From: Nocardia brasiliensis
GTDB lineage: Bacteria > Actinomycetota > Actinomycetes > Mycobacteriales > Mycobacteriaceae
Length of the DNA: 64,000 nucleotides
NCBI RefSeq assembly: GCF_011801125.1
Contig: NZ_CP046171.1
Coordinates: forward strand, 6,758,001-6,822,000
Reading direction: 5' to 3'
The notes beneath the pieces were generated by a model that searched no databases, was not told the DNA's origin, and was given only the letters and a program-made list of their open reading frames with translations. Shown piece after piece: positions 50,899-58,847 of the stretch. Position numbers and translations under genes: made by a program. Position 1 is the first letter of the stretch. Each line of letters opens with the position of its first letter.

Positions 50899-52412
50899 CC
50901 GGCCAACCAGGCCCGTTCCAGCTGCACCCGGGCGAAGCCGCCGAGCGTCGGCAGACCGTTGACCCGGGCGGCGGCGATATCGATGCCGTCGGCCATACCC
51001 CAGACCAGGTAGCCGCCACGATCGTGCTCGATCTGCTGGAGTTCCCGGCAGGCCTGGGTGTATTCCGAGTCACTCGGCGCGGAAAGGGCTTTCGCGGTGG
51101 CGGCGTCGAACGCGGCGTCCTTGAAGTCGGTCTCGTTGCGATTGGAACCGCTGGACATCAACTGCTTGGCGAAGAACAACGCCGAGTCGTTGGTGCCCCA
51201 GGAAACGGTGTACAGCGGCGCCTTCAGCCAGGTCTGGTCGTAGAAGGCGTTGGACTCCTGCGTGACCACGTCGAGGCGCACGCCGATCTCGGCCAGCTGG
51301 GTCGCGATGACCTTCGCCGACTCGACCTCGCCGGGCGCCTCCGCCTTGGTCACCAGCGGATAGGTGCGCCCGGTGTCGAACGCGGCCTCCCGCAGCAGGG
51401 TCTTCGCCCGTTCGAGGTCGCGCCCGCGCTGCGCGATGGACCTGTCGTAGACCGGGTCGGCGGTGCCGAGAATGTCGTTGGCCACCGTGCCGTACCCCGA
51501 GTGCACCTGCGACACCAGAGCGTCGCGGTCCACCCCGAGCCGCAGTGCGGTGCGCACCCGAGGATCGGCGAAGGGACCGTCCGAGCAGCGCATCGCCACA
51601 CCGAGCATGGTGTCGTTCGCGCGCCGCACCACCTTCAGGTCGCCGCGCCCCTCGGCGGTCCGGCCCGCGATGGCACCGACATTGGACGCGAGGTCGATCT
51701 GGCCGCCGAGCACCGCGTTGCCCAGCGCCGTCACGCTCTCGAACATGCTGACCTCGATAGCGTCGAGCAGCGGCGCGGGGCCGTGCCAGCGCTCGTTGCG
51801 CACCAGCCTGGCATTGCCGTTGTCGTAGGACTCGAGCCGGAACGGCCCGGTACCAATGCCTTTGGTGAAGTCGGTGGTGTCCTTTTTGACCGTGAAGGTC
51901 ATCAACCGGACCAGCAGCGGCAACTGAGTGTTCGGCTCGGGTACGGCCAGCACCACCCGATTCGGGCCGTCGGACACGATATCGGCCACGTCGGCAGGCA
52001 TTTTCGAGGCGCCGCCGACTGTGCGCAGCCGTTGCAGCGACCACACCACGTCCTCGGCGGTGACCGGTGTGCCGTCGTGGAAGGTGGCGCCGTCGGCCAG
52101 GGTGAACGTCCAGCGACGGCGCTGCGCGTCCGGCTCCCACGCGGTGGCCAACCGCGGCAACACATTCGGATCGCCGCCGGGAACGGTCAGCGCGTCGTAC
52201 ACCAGGGAGGTGATGAGGAAATCGCTGTCGTTGCTGAGGTTGGCGTGCGGGTCGCGTTCGATCCGCGCCGCGGTACCGAGGGCGCCGACCCGCAGGGTGC
52301 CGCCACGCTGCGCCGATCCGGTGCCGTCGCGATCGTCGGAGCACGCGGCGACGAAGAGTACCGCGCCTACGCCGAGCCCGGACCTGATCAGCTGCCTACG
52401 GTTCAATCCCAT
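50895..52412 (-). CDS. Lipoprotein substrate-binding protein, family 5 (Opp/Nik/opine type)
   Basis: This 505-residue binding protein belongs to the SBP family 5 used by OppA, NikA and CntA. The signal has twin Arg (NRRQLIRSG) and a lipobox near VAACS. Later segments include YDALTVPGGDPNVLPRLA, FTLADGATFHDGTPVTAEDV and GTGPFRLESYDNG, all typical. It starts at 52412 behind GAGGAAGAAGG, is first in the importer operon, and has an iron-box match 61 bp upstream. The family binds peptides, nickel chelates and staphylopine-type metallophores, in line with uptake of a small metal complex. Confidence 0.88.
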   Translation of the reverse strand: MGLNRRQLIRSGLGVGAVLFVAACSDDRDGTGSAQRGGTLRVGALGTAARIERDPHANLSNDSDFLITSLVYDALTVPGGDPNVLPRLATAWEPDAQRRRWTFTLADGATFHDGTPVTAEDVVWSLQRLRTVGGASKMPADVADIVSDGPNRVVLAVPEPNTQLPLLVRLMTFTVKKDTTDFTKGIGTGPFRLESYDNGNARLVRNERWHGPAPLLDAIEVSMFESVTALGNAVLGGQIDLASNVGAIAGRTAEGRGDLKVVRRANDTMLGVAMRCSDGPFADPRVRTALRLGVDRDALVSQVHSGYGTVANDILGTADPVYDRSIAQRGRDLERAKTLLREAAFDTGRTYPLVTKAEAPGEVESAKVIATQLAEIGVRLDVVTQESNAFYDQTWLKAPLYTVSWGTNDSALFFAKQLMSSGSNRNETDFKDAAFDAATAKALSAPSDSEYTQACRELQQIEHDRGGYLVWGMADGIDIAAARVNGLPTLGGFARVQLERAWLAG

Positions 52413-52472
52413 TGCGCTGCCTTCTTCCTCGTGATCCCCGCGCCCTAGCACAAAATGCGGACACGGGCGAGG

Positions 52473-52491
52473 ACAGGCTAGCCTAAACCTT
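52473..52491 (-). promoter_or_regulatory. DtxR/IdeR-type iron box before the importer operon
   Basis: ACAGGCTAGCCTAAACCTT (plus-strand reading) matches the DtxR/IdeR consensus TTAGGTTAGCCTAACCTAA at 12 of 19 positions, and at 11 of 12 in the central part. The core AGGCTAGCCT is a perfect palindrome. It lies 61 bp upstream of the binding protein start at 52412, a good place for iron-dependent repression. Confidence 0.6.
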
Positions 52492-52613
52492 GCCACCCCT
52501 CATCGATACCCGGCCGCAGTGGCAGTGAATCGGCCGATCGATCCCCAGTTCCGAACCAGCAACCGAAGTTCACCCCGGCGGCCATAGACTTCTGCTATCT
52601 TTCGACAACTCGC

Positions 52614-52632
52614 TTAGGTAAGCCTTGCTTAA
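52614..52632 (+). promoter_or_regulatory. DtxR/IdeR-type iron box before the biosynthesis operon
   Basis: TTAGGTAAGCCTTGCTTAA matches the 19-bp consensus TTAGGTTAGCCTAACCTAA at 15 positions, well inside the range of real sites. It ends 76 bp upstream of the oxygenase start at 52709 and lies 141 bp from the other iron box. The two boxes flank the divergent promoters. Confidence 0.8.
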
Positions 52633-52708
52633 CGGAGTGCGAGCGGCTAGCTTCGCAGGGCGACGTCAATTCTGCTCTTTTCAACGATGCGAAGAAGGGA
52701 TTCCCTCG

Positions 52709-53911
52709 GTGAAAGGCGTTCTCTCCGAACGTAAAACGCTTCACCCGCAGGATATCGAACGCCGCGAGTTCCCCGCCGCCGCCGGACGCGCGGTGCGTGA
52801 GCTTGCGCGAGAGATATCTACCACACTCGACGCGACACTCCCCAACCCTGCCGAGACGGCGCGAACGCTGACCGATCCGGTGCTCATCGCGCAGATCGAC
52901 GCACGAGTCGGCGCGTTGCCCGCCGAGGTCCGACAGGTCATGCGCCCACCCGCGACCGCGGCGGGCGCGACCATCGTGAGCAAGCTGCCGCTGACCGACG
53001 ACGAACTCGGCCCCACCCCGCCCAGCTGGCGCGAGGCCGCGCAGTGGAGCGGCTCGCCCGCGCGCCGCGCGCGTTCGTTCGAACTCGATCTCGTCATGCT
53101 GTTGCTGGCCCGCGCGGCGGGCGAGCCGTTCGGCTGGCAAGGTCAGCAGGGCGGTCGACTGGTCAACAACATCCTGCCCTCCCCCGGCCACGAGCACGAG
53201 CAGTCGGGCGCGAGCAGCAAGACCCTGCTCAGCCCGCACTCCGAGGATGCCTTCCATCCCGCGCGGGCCAACCTGCTGATGCTCGGCTGCCTGCGCAATC
53301 CGGACCTGGTCGGCACCACGGTGTCCTCGGTGCGCCGGGTCGAGCTGAACGCCGAGCAGCGGCGCGTGCTCAGCACGCCGGTGCTGCCGATCCTGCCGGA
53401 TGTCTCCTACGGCACCGGGCACGAACGGTATTCGGCGCCGCCGCTGCCGACGCTGTGGAGTTCGGCGGGTCCGGACGAGACCACGCTGCGCTACGACCCT
53501 GCCTACACCCCGCTCGACGACGCCGACGCGACGTTCCGCGCGGCCTACGCCAGGCTCACCGCGGAACTGGAACGGGTCTGCGTCACCGCCGCGCTCTGCC
53601 CGGGTGAGCTGCTGCTGGTCGACAACGACGTCGCGGTGCACGGCCGAGTGCCGTTCACCGCGCGCTACGACGGCACCGACCGGTGGCTCAAGCGGGTGAA
53701 CGTCCGCCTGCCGGAACGACCGCGCCGGGCCGAAGAGACCGACGAGAATGGTTACGGGCAACGGATCGTCGCCCCGTTCCGAGCAGCAGGCAGTTCCGCG
53801 TTCGTGTCCGGTGGCCGCGGACCGTCCCGAACGGACGGAAGCCGGGCGGACCGCCCGGCGGGCACAGAGCGGGATGAAGCACATGATCGAGGATCCGTTG
53901 AACACACGTGA
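52709..53911 (+). CDS. VioC/clavaminate-synthase-like Fe(II)/2-oxoglutarate oxygenase
   Basis: This 400-residue protein resembles the amino-acid hydroxylases of the VioC/clavaminate synthase group. The iron ligands are in SPHSEDAFHP (His177, Glu179) and VHGRVPF (His311), and RWLKRVNVR just after supplies the 2-oxoglutarate-binding Arg. The GTG at 52709 is chosen for the AAGAAGGGA upstream. The last 60 residues (from about 340) are hydrophilic and not part of the fold; they overlap the start of the SbnB-like gene. It probably beta-hydroxylates an amino acid used in the pathway. VioC itself hydroxylates arginine. Confidence 0.8.
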   Translation: MKGVLSERKTLHPQDIERREFPAAAGRAVRELAREISTTLDATLPNPAETARTLTDPVLIAQIDARVGALPAEVRQVMRPPATAAGATIVSKLPLTDDELGPTPPSWREAAQWSGSPARRARSFELDLVMLLLARAAGEPFGWQGQQGGRLVNNILPSPGHEHEQSGASSKTLLSPHSEDAFHPARANLLMLGCLRNPDLVGTTVSSVRRVELNAEQRRVLSTPVLPILPDVSYGTGHERYSAPPLPTLWSSAGPDETTLRYDPAYTPLDDADATFRAAYARLTAELERVCVTAALCPGELLLVDNDVAVHGRVPFTARYDGTDRWLKRVNVRLPERPRRAEETDENGYGQRIVAPFRAAGSSAFVSGGRGPSRTDGSRADRPAGTERDEAHDRGSVEHT

Positions 53912-54893
53912 CCGCAGCACGCCCTTACGGGTGCTGAGCCGCAGCGACCTGGCCGGCGTGCCGATCACGCCCGGCGAGGTGGTGCGCGCGGTGGAGGACG
54001 CGTATCTCGCGTTCGCCGCGGGAGATTCGGACAATCCACGCAAGCTGAGCGTGGCGAACCCCGACGGCTGGTCGGTGTCCTACGCGATGCTCGGGCGCGA
54101 CGGACGCCGCCGGGTGGTCGCGATGAAGACGTCGTACAAGTTCGATCCTGGACACGACCGCAGCACCAAGCGCTACTACACCACCATCACGCTCTACGAC
54201 GACAGCACCGGCGCGCCGATCGCGCTGATGGACTGCGCCAGGGTCGGCGCGCTGCGCACCCCGGCGGTCTCGGCGCTGCTGGTGCGCGAGACCGTGCGCC
54301 GCGGCGCGGAGAGCGTATTGCTGATCGGCACCGGAACCCAGGGGCGCAACGCCCTGCCGCACCTGCTCGCCGCGAACCCGCAGCTGCGCAAGCTGATGCT
54401 CTACGGAACGCATCCGGAAGGCCTCGACGCGGTGCGTCGGCACCTCGCCGAGTACTACCCGCACGCCCTGCTGGAAACGGTCGAGGACCCGCAGGCCGCC
54501 GCGGCCACCGCCGACGTCGTGCTGGCCACCGCGGGCCCCGGCACCGAGGTCGCGCTCGAATCCGCCGACCTCGCACCGGGTTCGACGGTGGTCCTGGTCG
54601 GCTACGGGCTGGCGCCCTCGGCCCTGGTCGACGCCGATCGGGTGGTCGCCACCAGCGCCGAGCAGATGGCACTGACCGGCACCGACATGGCCGGGCCGGA
54701 CGGCAAGCTGCGCGCGGTGGACGCCGAACTGCCGCAGATCCTCAGCCGCCGCGCGGTCGGACGCCGCACCGACGAGGAGCGCATCTTCGTCTACAACAGC
54801 GGCCTCGTGCTCACCGATATCGCGGTCGCGCACGCCCTCGCCGAGCGCGCCATCGAGGAAGGGCGGGGCACGGAGGTTCCGCTGTGGGACTGA
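53874..54893 (+). CDS. SbnB-like dehydrogenase for L-2,3-diaminopropionate synthesis
   Basis: This 339-residue protein is of the ornithine cyclodeaminase/mu-crystallin family and is close in layout to SbnB, which oxidatively splits N-(1-amino-1-carboxy-2-ethyl)glutamate into L-2,3-diaminopropionate and 2-oxoglutarate using NAD. The Rossmann motif is LLIGTGTQGRNALPHLLA near residue 148, and VSYAMLGRDGRRRVVAMKTS and MDCARVGALRTPAVSALL match the family. It starts at 53874 (or 53883), inside the 3' end of the oxygenase gene, so it is translationally coupled. A TTA codon lies at 53925. The SbnA partner is two genes on. Confidence 0.88.
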   Translation: MKHMIEDPLNTRDRSTPLRVLSRSDLAGVPITPGEVVRAVEDAYLAFAAGDSDNPRKLSVANPDGWSVSYAMLGRDGRRRVVAMKTSYKFDPGHDRSTKRYYTTITLYDDSTGAPIALMDCARVGALRTPAVSALLVRETVRRGAESVLLIGTGTQGRNALPHLLAANPQLRKLMLYGTHPEGLDAVRRHLAEYYPHALLETVEDPQAAAATADVVLATAGPGTEVALESADLAPGSTVVLVGYGLAPSALVDADRVVATSAEQMALTGTDMAGPDGKLRAVDAELPQILSRRAVGRRTDEERIFVYNSGLVLTDIAVAHALAERAIEEGRGTEVPLWD

Positions 54894-56224
54894 CGGCCCA
54901 GCCGACGCACAGCGCGACGCCGCTGCCAGCGCACGCCGACACTTGGGAGCGGCGAGCGTTCGACGATGCGAACCTGCTCGGCGATATCGCCTTTGCCGTC
55001 GGCGGTCCGTTCCACCTCATGTATCCGCCGCGGGTCGCCCGCAATATCGCGAGCTTCTACGCGGCCTTCGCCGAGGCCGGAGTCGACGGTGTCGTCTTCT
55101 ACGGCAAGAAGGCGAACAAGTCCGCCGCGGTGGTCCGCGCCTGCGCCGAACACGGCGCGGGCGTGGACGTGGCGAGCGTCGGTGAGCTGACCGCCGCACT
55201 GGCACAGGGCGTTCGCGGCGACGAGCTGATGGTGACCGGTCCCGCGAAGTCCGACGAGCTGCTCTGGCTGGCCGCCCGGCACGGCGCGCTGATCGCCGTC
55301 GACGATCTCGACGAGCTCGAACGACTTGTCGCACTCGGCACTTCGGCACGCCGGGCCCGGATCCTGCTGCGGGTGCTGCCGCCCGCGTCGACCAGCCGCT
55401 TCGGCATGACCGATGCCGAGATCACCGCCGCGCTTGCCGTTCTCGACGGCGGCGACTCGGTTCGACTGGAGGGCTTCAGCTTTCACCTGTCCGGCTACGA
55501 CGCGACCGCGCGGGCGGAGCTGGCGGCGACGACGATCGAGCGCTGTCTGCACGCGCGCACGCTCGGCCATCCCGCCACGACGCTGTCGATCGGCGGCGGA
55601 TTCGGCGTCGACTACGTGCCCGCTGCGGCATGGTCCGCGTTCACCGACCAGGTCGATCGCTCGTGGTTCCACGCGGGTAAGTCGTTCGACTCGTACTACC
55701 CCTATCACTTCCCCGTGCCCGGCGCCGCGATGCTCACCGCGATCCTGGCGCACGACGGGCTCGCACAACGACTGCGCGACAACGCCGTTCGCCTCGCGAT
55801 CGAACCGGGCCGGGCACTGCTCGCCCAGGCAGGCTGCACCGTCTTTCGAGTGCAGGGCAGCAAGATCCGCTACGCCGACGACGCGCCGTATCGGCTGCTC
55901 ACCGTCGACGGCACCAGCCTCAGCCTGTCCGAGCAGTGGTTCGACAGCGAATACCTGCCCGACCCGCTGCTGTGGCCGCCTCGGCCCGGCACGCCGACCC
56001 CGACCAGCGTCGGCGCCGCCACCTGCCTCGACTCGGACATGCTCAGCTGGCGGCGGATTCCGCTGCCGCGGGCCGCCGACGTCGGCGATCTGCTGATCTA
56101 CCCGAACACCGCCGGTTACCAAATGGATTCGAACGAGTCCGCCTTCCACGATCTGCCGATACCGCCCAAGATCGTGTTGCACGACGCGACGGGCGATCGG
56201 TTCCGCTGGACGCTCGACGGCTGA
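54884..56224 (+). CDS. SbnH-like fold-III PLP decarboxylase
   Basis: This 446-residue protein belongs to the fold-type III PLP decarboxylases (LysA/ODC/SbnH). The PLP lysine is in FYGKKANKS (Lys76), followed by GVDVASVGEL, the glycine loop IGGGFGVDY, EPGRALLAQAG and the intersubunit active-site segment TCLDSDML. SbnH decarboxylates a citryl-diaminopropionate intermediate in staphyloferrin B. It starts with GTG at 54884, overlapping the SbnB-like gene by 10 bp. Its substrate here may be diaminopropionate or a conjugate of it, yielding an ethylenediamine unit; this is inference. Confidence 0.85.
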   Translation: MGLTAQPTHSATPLPAHADTWERRAFDDANLLGDIAFAVGGPFHLMYPPRVARNIASFYAAFAEAGVDGVVFYGKKANKSAAVVRACAEHGAGVDVASVGELTAALAQGVRGDELMVTGPAKSDELLWLAARHGALIAVDDLDELERLVALGTSARRARILLRVLPPASTSRFGMTDAEITAALAVLDGGDSVRLEGFSFHLSGYDATARAELAATTIERCLHARTLGHPATTLSIGGGFGVDYVPAAAWSAFTDQVDRSWFHAGKSFDSYYPYHFPVPGAAMLTAILAHDGLAQRLRDNAVRLAIEPGRALLAQAGCTVFRVQGSKIRYADDAPYRLLTVDGTSLSLSEQWFDSEYLPDPLLWPPRPGTPTPTSVGAATCLDSDMLSWRRIPLPRAADVGDLLIYPNTAGYQMDSNESAFHDLPIPPKIVLHDATGDRFRWTLDG

Positions 56225-56263
56225 ACCCCACCCACCACCCCGACCCGAACGAGGAGATCTCCC

Positions 56264-57298
56264 ATGCCGCTCGTCACGCGTGTGACGGACCTGATCGGCC
56301 GCACGCCGCTGTTCGAACTGGCGGCGACCTCGACCGGCACCCGGCTGCTGCTCAAACTCGAACAGTTCAATCCGACCGGCGCGGCGAAGATCAGGATGGC
56401 GCGCGAGATGGTGCTCGATGCCGAGCGTCGCGGGTTGCTGGCCAGTGGCGGGCATATCATCGAGTCGACATCCGGGAATACCGGGCTCGGTCTCGCGGTA
56501 GTTGCTGCCGAACGTGGGTATCGCTTCACCGCGGTGGTCGATCATCACGCATGTAAGGACAAGCTGCGCGCTATGCGAGCAATGGGTGCGGAACTGGTAT
56601 ATGTCGCCGACGACGGCGACGACAATCTGGCCACTTCGGCGCGAGAGGACCTCGCCGAGGCGATGGCGGCCGAGCGGCCGGACGCGTACTTCACCGAGCA
56701 GCACAACAACGATGCCAACGCGGTCGGCTACTACGCGGTCGCCGAGGAGTTGCTGGAGGACGTGGAGCGGGTCGACATCCTGCTGTCCTCGGTGGGCACC
56801 GGCGGGTCGCTGTTCGGCACGGCGACGCGGCTGCGCCAACTCGGCAGGCCCGCCCGCGTGATCGGCGTCGAGCCGGTCGGCTCGATCGCCTTCGGCGGCG
56901 AGGGCGGCCCGTACTGGCAGTCCGGCACCGGAACCCCGCCCGGTGCCACCATCGGTACCGCCGTGGACTATTCGCAGTTGGACGAGGGCGTCAAGGTCAC
57001 CGACGTGGCGGCCTTCGCGACCGCCCGCGCCGTCGCGGCCGAGCTGGGCCTGATGATCGGCGGCTCGGCGGGCGGCTCGGTGCACGCCGCGCTCACGCGC
57101 CTCGAGGAGTTCCCCGCGGGCTCGACCGTGGTCACCATCGTGTGCGACGGCGGCGAGAAGTACCTGGACACCGTGTTCGACGACGGCTGGATGGCCGAGC
57201 GCGAGCTGCTCGACCCCGCCGCCGAGGCACAGGTGCGCGAACTGCTGCACCGCTACACCCCCGCCGCCCGGCGCACCGAACTGGTCGAGGCGCGATGA
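56264..57298 (+). CDS. SbnA-like PLP enzyme (cysteine synthase family) for diaminopropionate synthesis
   Basis: This 344-residue protein belongs to the cysteine synthase/SbnA family. SbnA condenses O-phospho-L-serine with L-glutamate to N-(1-amino-1-carboxy-2-ethyl)glutamate, the substrate of SbnB. The PLP lysine is in NPTGAAKIRMA (Lys42), the substrate loop is ESTSGNTGLGL and the phosphate loop is SVGTGGSLFGT. The start follows a GAGGAGAT site. It lies 39 bp after the decarboxylase gene. SbnA plus SbnB in one operon is a strong sign of L-2,3-diaminopropionate production. Confidence 0.88.
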   Translation: MPLVTRVTDLIGRTPLFELAATSTGTRLLLKLEQFNPTGAAKIRMAREMVLDAERRGLLASGGHIIESTSGNTGLGLAVVAAERGYRFTAVVDHHACKDKLRAMRAMGAELVYVADDGDDNLATSAREDLAEAMAAERPDAYFTEQHNNDANAVGYYAVAEELLEDVERVDILLSSVGTGGSLFGTATRLRQLGRPARVIGVEPVGSIAFGGEGGPYWQSGTGTPPGATIGTAVDYSQLDEGVKVTDVAAFATARAVAAELGLMIGGSAGGSVHAALTRLEEFPAGSTVVTIVCDGGEKYLDTVFDDGWMAERELLDPAAEAQVRELLHRYTPAARRTELVEAR

Positions 57299-57363
57299 AC
57301 CGGCCGCCCGAGCATCGAACCCAGGCCGACGGCCGCACGTGCGCAGCGGAGGCGGTGCGGTGA
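57295..57363 (+). CDS. 22-codon coupling ORF between SbnA-like and MATE genes
   Basis: A 22-residue frame (MNRPPEHRTQADGRTCAAEA plus VR) starts at an ATG overlapping the SbnA-like stop (ATGA) and stops at 57361-57363, overlapping the MATE GTG (GTGA). A GAGG lies five bases before its ATG. Both overlaps fit exactly, so ribosomes could pass from SbnA through this ORF to the exporter. The peptide is hydrophilic and probably has no role as a product. Confidence 0.4.
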   Translation: MNRPPEHRTQADGRTCAAEAVR

Positions 57364-58775
57364 TAGCACTGTCGGGCTACCGGGCCGACAGCCGTCGGCT
57401 CACCGCGCTCGCCACGCCGATCGCGATGACGCAGTTGGCGCAGATCGCGGTGTCCACCACCAATATCGCGCTGATGGGCACGCTCGGCGTGCAGGCCGTC
57501 GCCGCGGGCGGGCTGGCGTTCGCGCTGTTCAACCAGATCCGCACCATGTGCGTCGGGCTGATCACCGCCAGCGGCAACCAGATCGCGACCGCGGTCAGCG
57601 CGGCGGGCAAGCGTGGCGAATCACCGGATGACGAGATCAAGGACGTGCTGCGATCGAGCTTCCTGATCGCCACCGTCGCTGGCATCGTCGGCGGCGCGGT
57701 GCTGATCGGGCTCGGCTGGGCGCTGCAGTGGCTCGGGCAGGACGCGGGCGTGCTCGCCGACGCCCGGCCGCTGATGGTGGCGCTGGCGCCGGGTCTGTTG
57801 CCGTGTCTGTGGTTCCAGGTGCTGCGGCAATACACCGTCGGCATGCAGCGCCCGCAGGCGCTGCTGCTGGTGACCCTCGGGTCGGTGGTGTTGAACCTGA
57901 TCCTCGCGCTCGGCTTCATCCACGGCCGCGCCGGGCTGCCGCGGCTGGGCATCACCGGCATCGGCGTGGCCACCTCGCTGGTCTTCCTGATCACCTTCGG
58001 GGTGTTCTGGGTGATGGTGCGCCGCGACGCCAAACTCGGTGCCACGCTGCCACTTCGGCCCTGGCCGGTGCGGCGCTCGACCGTGCTGGCCGAGCTGCGG
58101 CTCGGTGCGCCGATCGCGCTCACCTACGGCTCGGAAGCGGGCATGTTCTCCGTGCTCGCCCTGGTGATGGGCAGCATCGGACCGGCGGCGTTGGCCGCGC
58201 ACAACGTGGTGTACCAGATCATCTACATCGTGTTCCAGGTCGCCATCGGTGTGTCACACGGCGCGTCGATCCTGGTCAGCCACGCCGTGACCCGGGACGA
58301 GTTCCCGCACGCGCGCGCACTGGCCTGGCTCGCGCTGCGCCACGTCGCGGTCGTCGCGATGCTCACCGGAGCGGTCTACGTGATCGCGCCGAACCTGGTG
58401 TTGCGGCCCTTCCTGAGTTCGCAGGACACCGCCACCGTGCAGATCGCGCACACGCTGCTGCTGATCGGCATCGTGCTGCAATTCTTCGACGCCGCGCAGA
58501 ACATCGGCACCGGGCTGTTGCGCGGGCTCAAGGAGACCAACGCGGGCTTCCGGCTCTCGCTGATCGGCTACTGGGGCGTCGGGCTTCCGGTCGCTCTGCT
58601 GCTGGCCTACCCGGCCGGCCTCGGCGCCGCCGGCGTCTGGTGGGGACTCACCGCAGGCCTGGCCACGACCGCGGTCCTGATGCTGCGGCGCTACTTCGCA
58701 CTGCTGGACGAACGCGAGCGGGACCGCCGCCGGGTGGTGCCGGAAGTCTCCGAACACCTCGCCAGCCCGAGCTGA
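57360..58775 (+). CDS. MATE-family multidrug/toxin or metallophore exporter
   Basis: This 471-residue protein has 12 predicted helices in two halves, as in the MATE (DinF/NorM) family. Family features are LATPIAMTQLAQIAVSTTNI in helix 1, and IGPAALAAHNVVYQIIYIVF at the start of the second half. It starts with GTG at 57360 (GGAGG seven bases upstream). As last gene of the biosynthesis operon it probably exports the product, using a cation or proton gradient. A stem-loop terminator follows. Confidence 0.88.
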   Translation: MIALSGYRADSRRLTALATPIAMTQLAQIAVSTTNIALMGTLGVQAVAAGGLAFALFNQIRTMCVGLITASGNQIATAVSAAGKRGESPDDEIKDVLRSSFLIATVAGIVGGAVLIGLGWALQWLGQDAGVLADARPLMVALAPGLLPCLWFQVLRQYTVGMQRPQALLLVTLGSVVLNLILALGFIHGRAGLPRLGITGIGVATSLVFLITFGVFWVMVRRDAKLGATLPLRPWPVRRSTVLAELRLGAPIALTYGSEAGMFSVLALVMGSIGPAALAAHNVVYQIIYIVFQVAIGVSHGASILVSHAVTRDEFPHARALAWLALRHVAVVAMLTGAVYVIAPNLVLRPFLSSQDTATVQIAHTLLLIGIVLQFFDAAQNIGTGLLRGLKETNAGFRLSLIGYWGVGLPVALLLAYPAGLGAAGVWWGLTAGLATTAVLMLRRYFALLDERERDRRRVVPEVSEHLASPS

Positions 58776-58784
58776 TCCCTCGTG

Positions 58785-58831
58785 CGGGCCCTCGGTGATC
58801 GCGGCGGATCGCGGCGCGATCACCGGGCCCG
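58785..58831. terminator. Stem-loop terminator between MATE and terD genes
   Basis: GGGCCC plus CGGTGATCGCG pairs with CGCGATCACCG plus GGGCCC around a short loop, giving an 11-bp perfect inner stem and more outside. It fills the 72-bp gap between the convergent MATE and terD genes and can work in both directions. Confidence 0.7.
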
Positions 58832-58847
58832 AGCGTCGATCATCGGC

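Noticed and set aside
47208..52412. Nickel-specific importer (NikABCDE)
   Set aside because: The fold fits, but the iron boxes and the adjoining biosynthesis operon argue for a metallophore ligand over free nickel chelates; nickel is not excluded.
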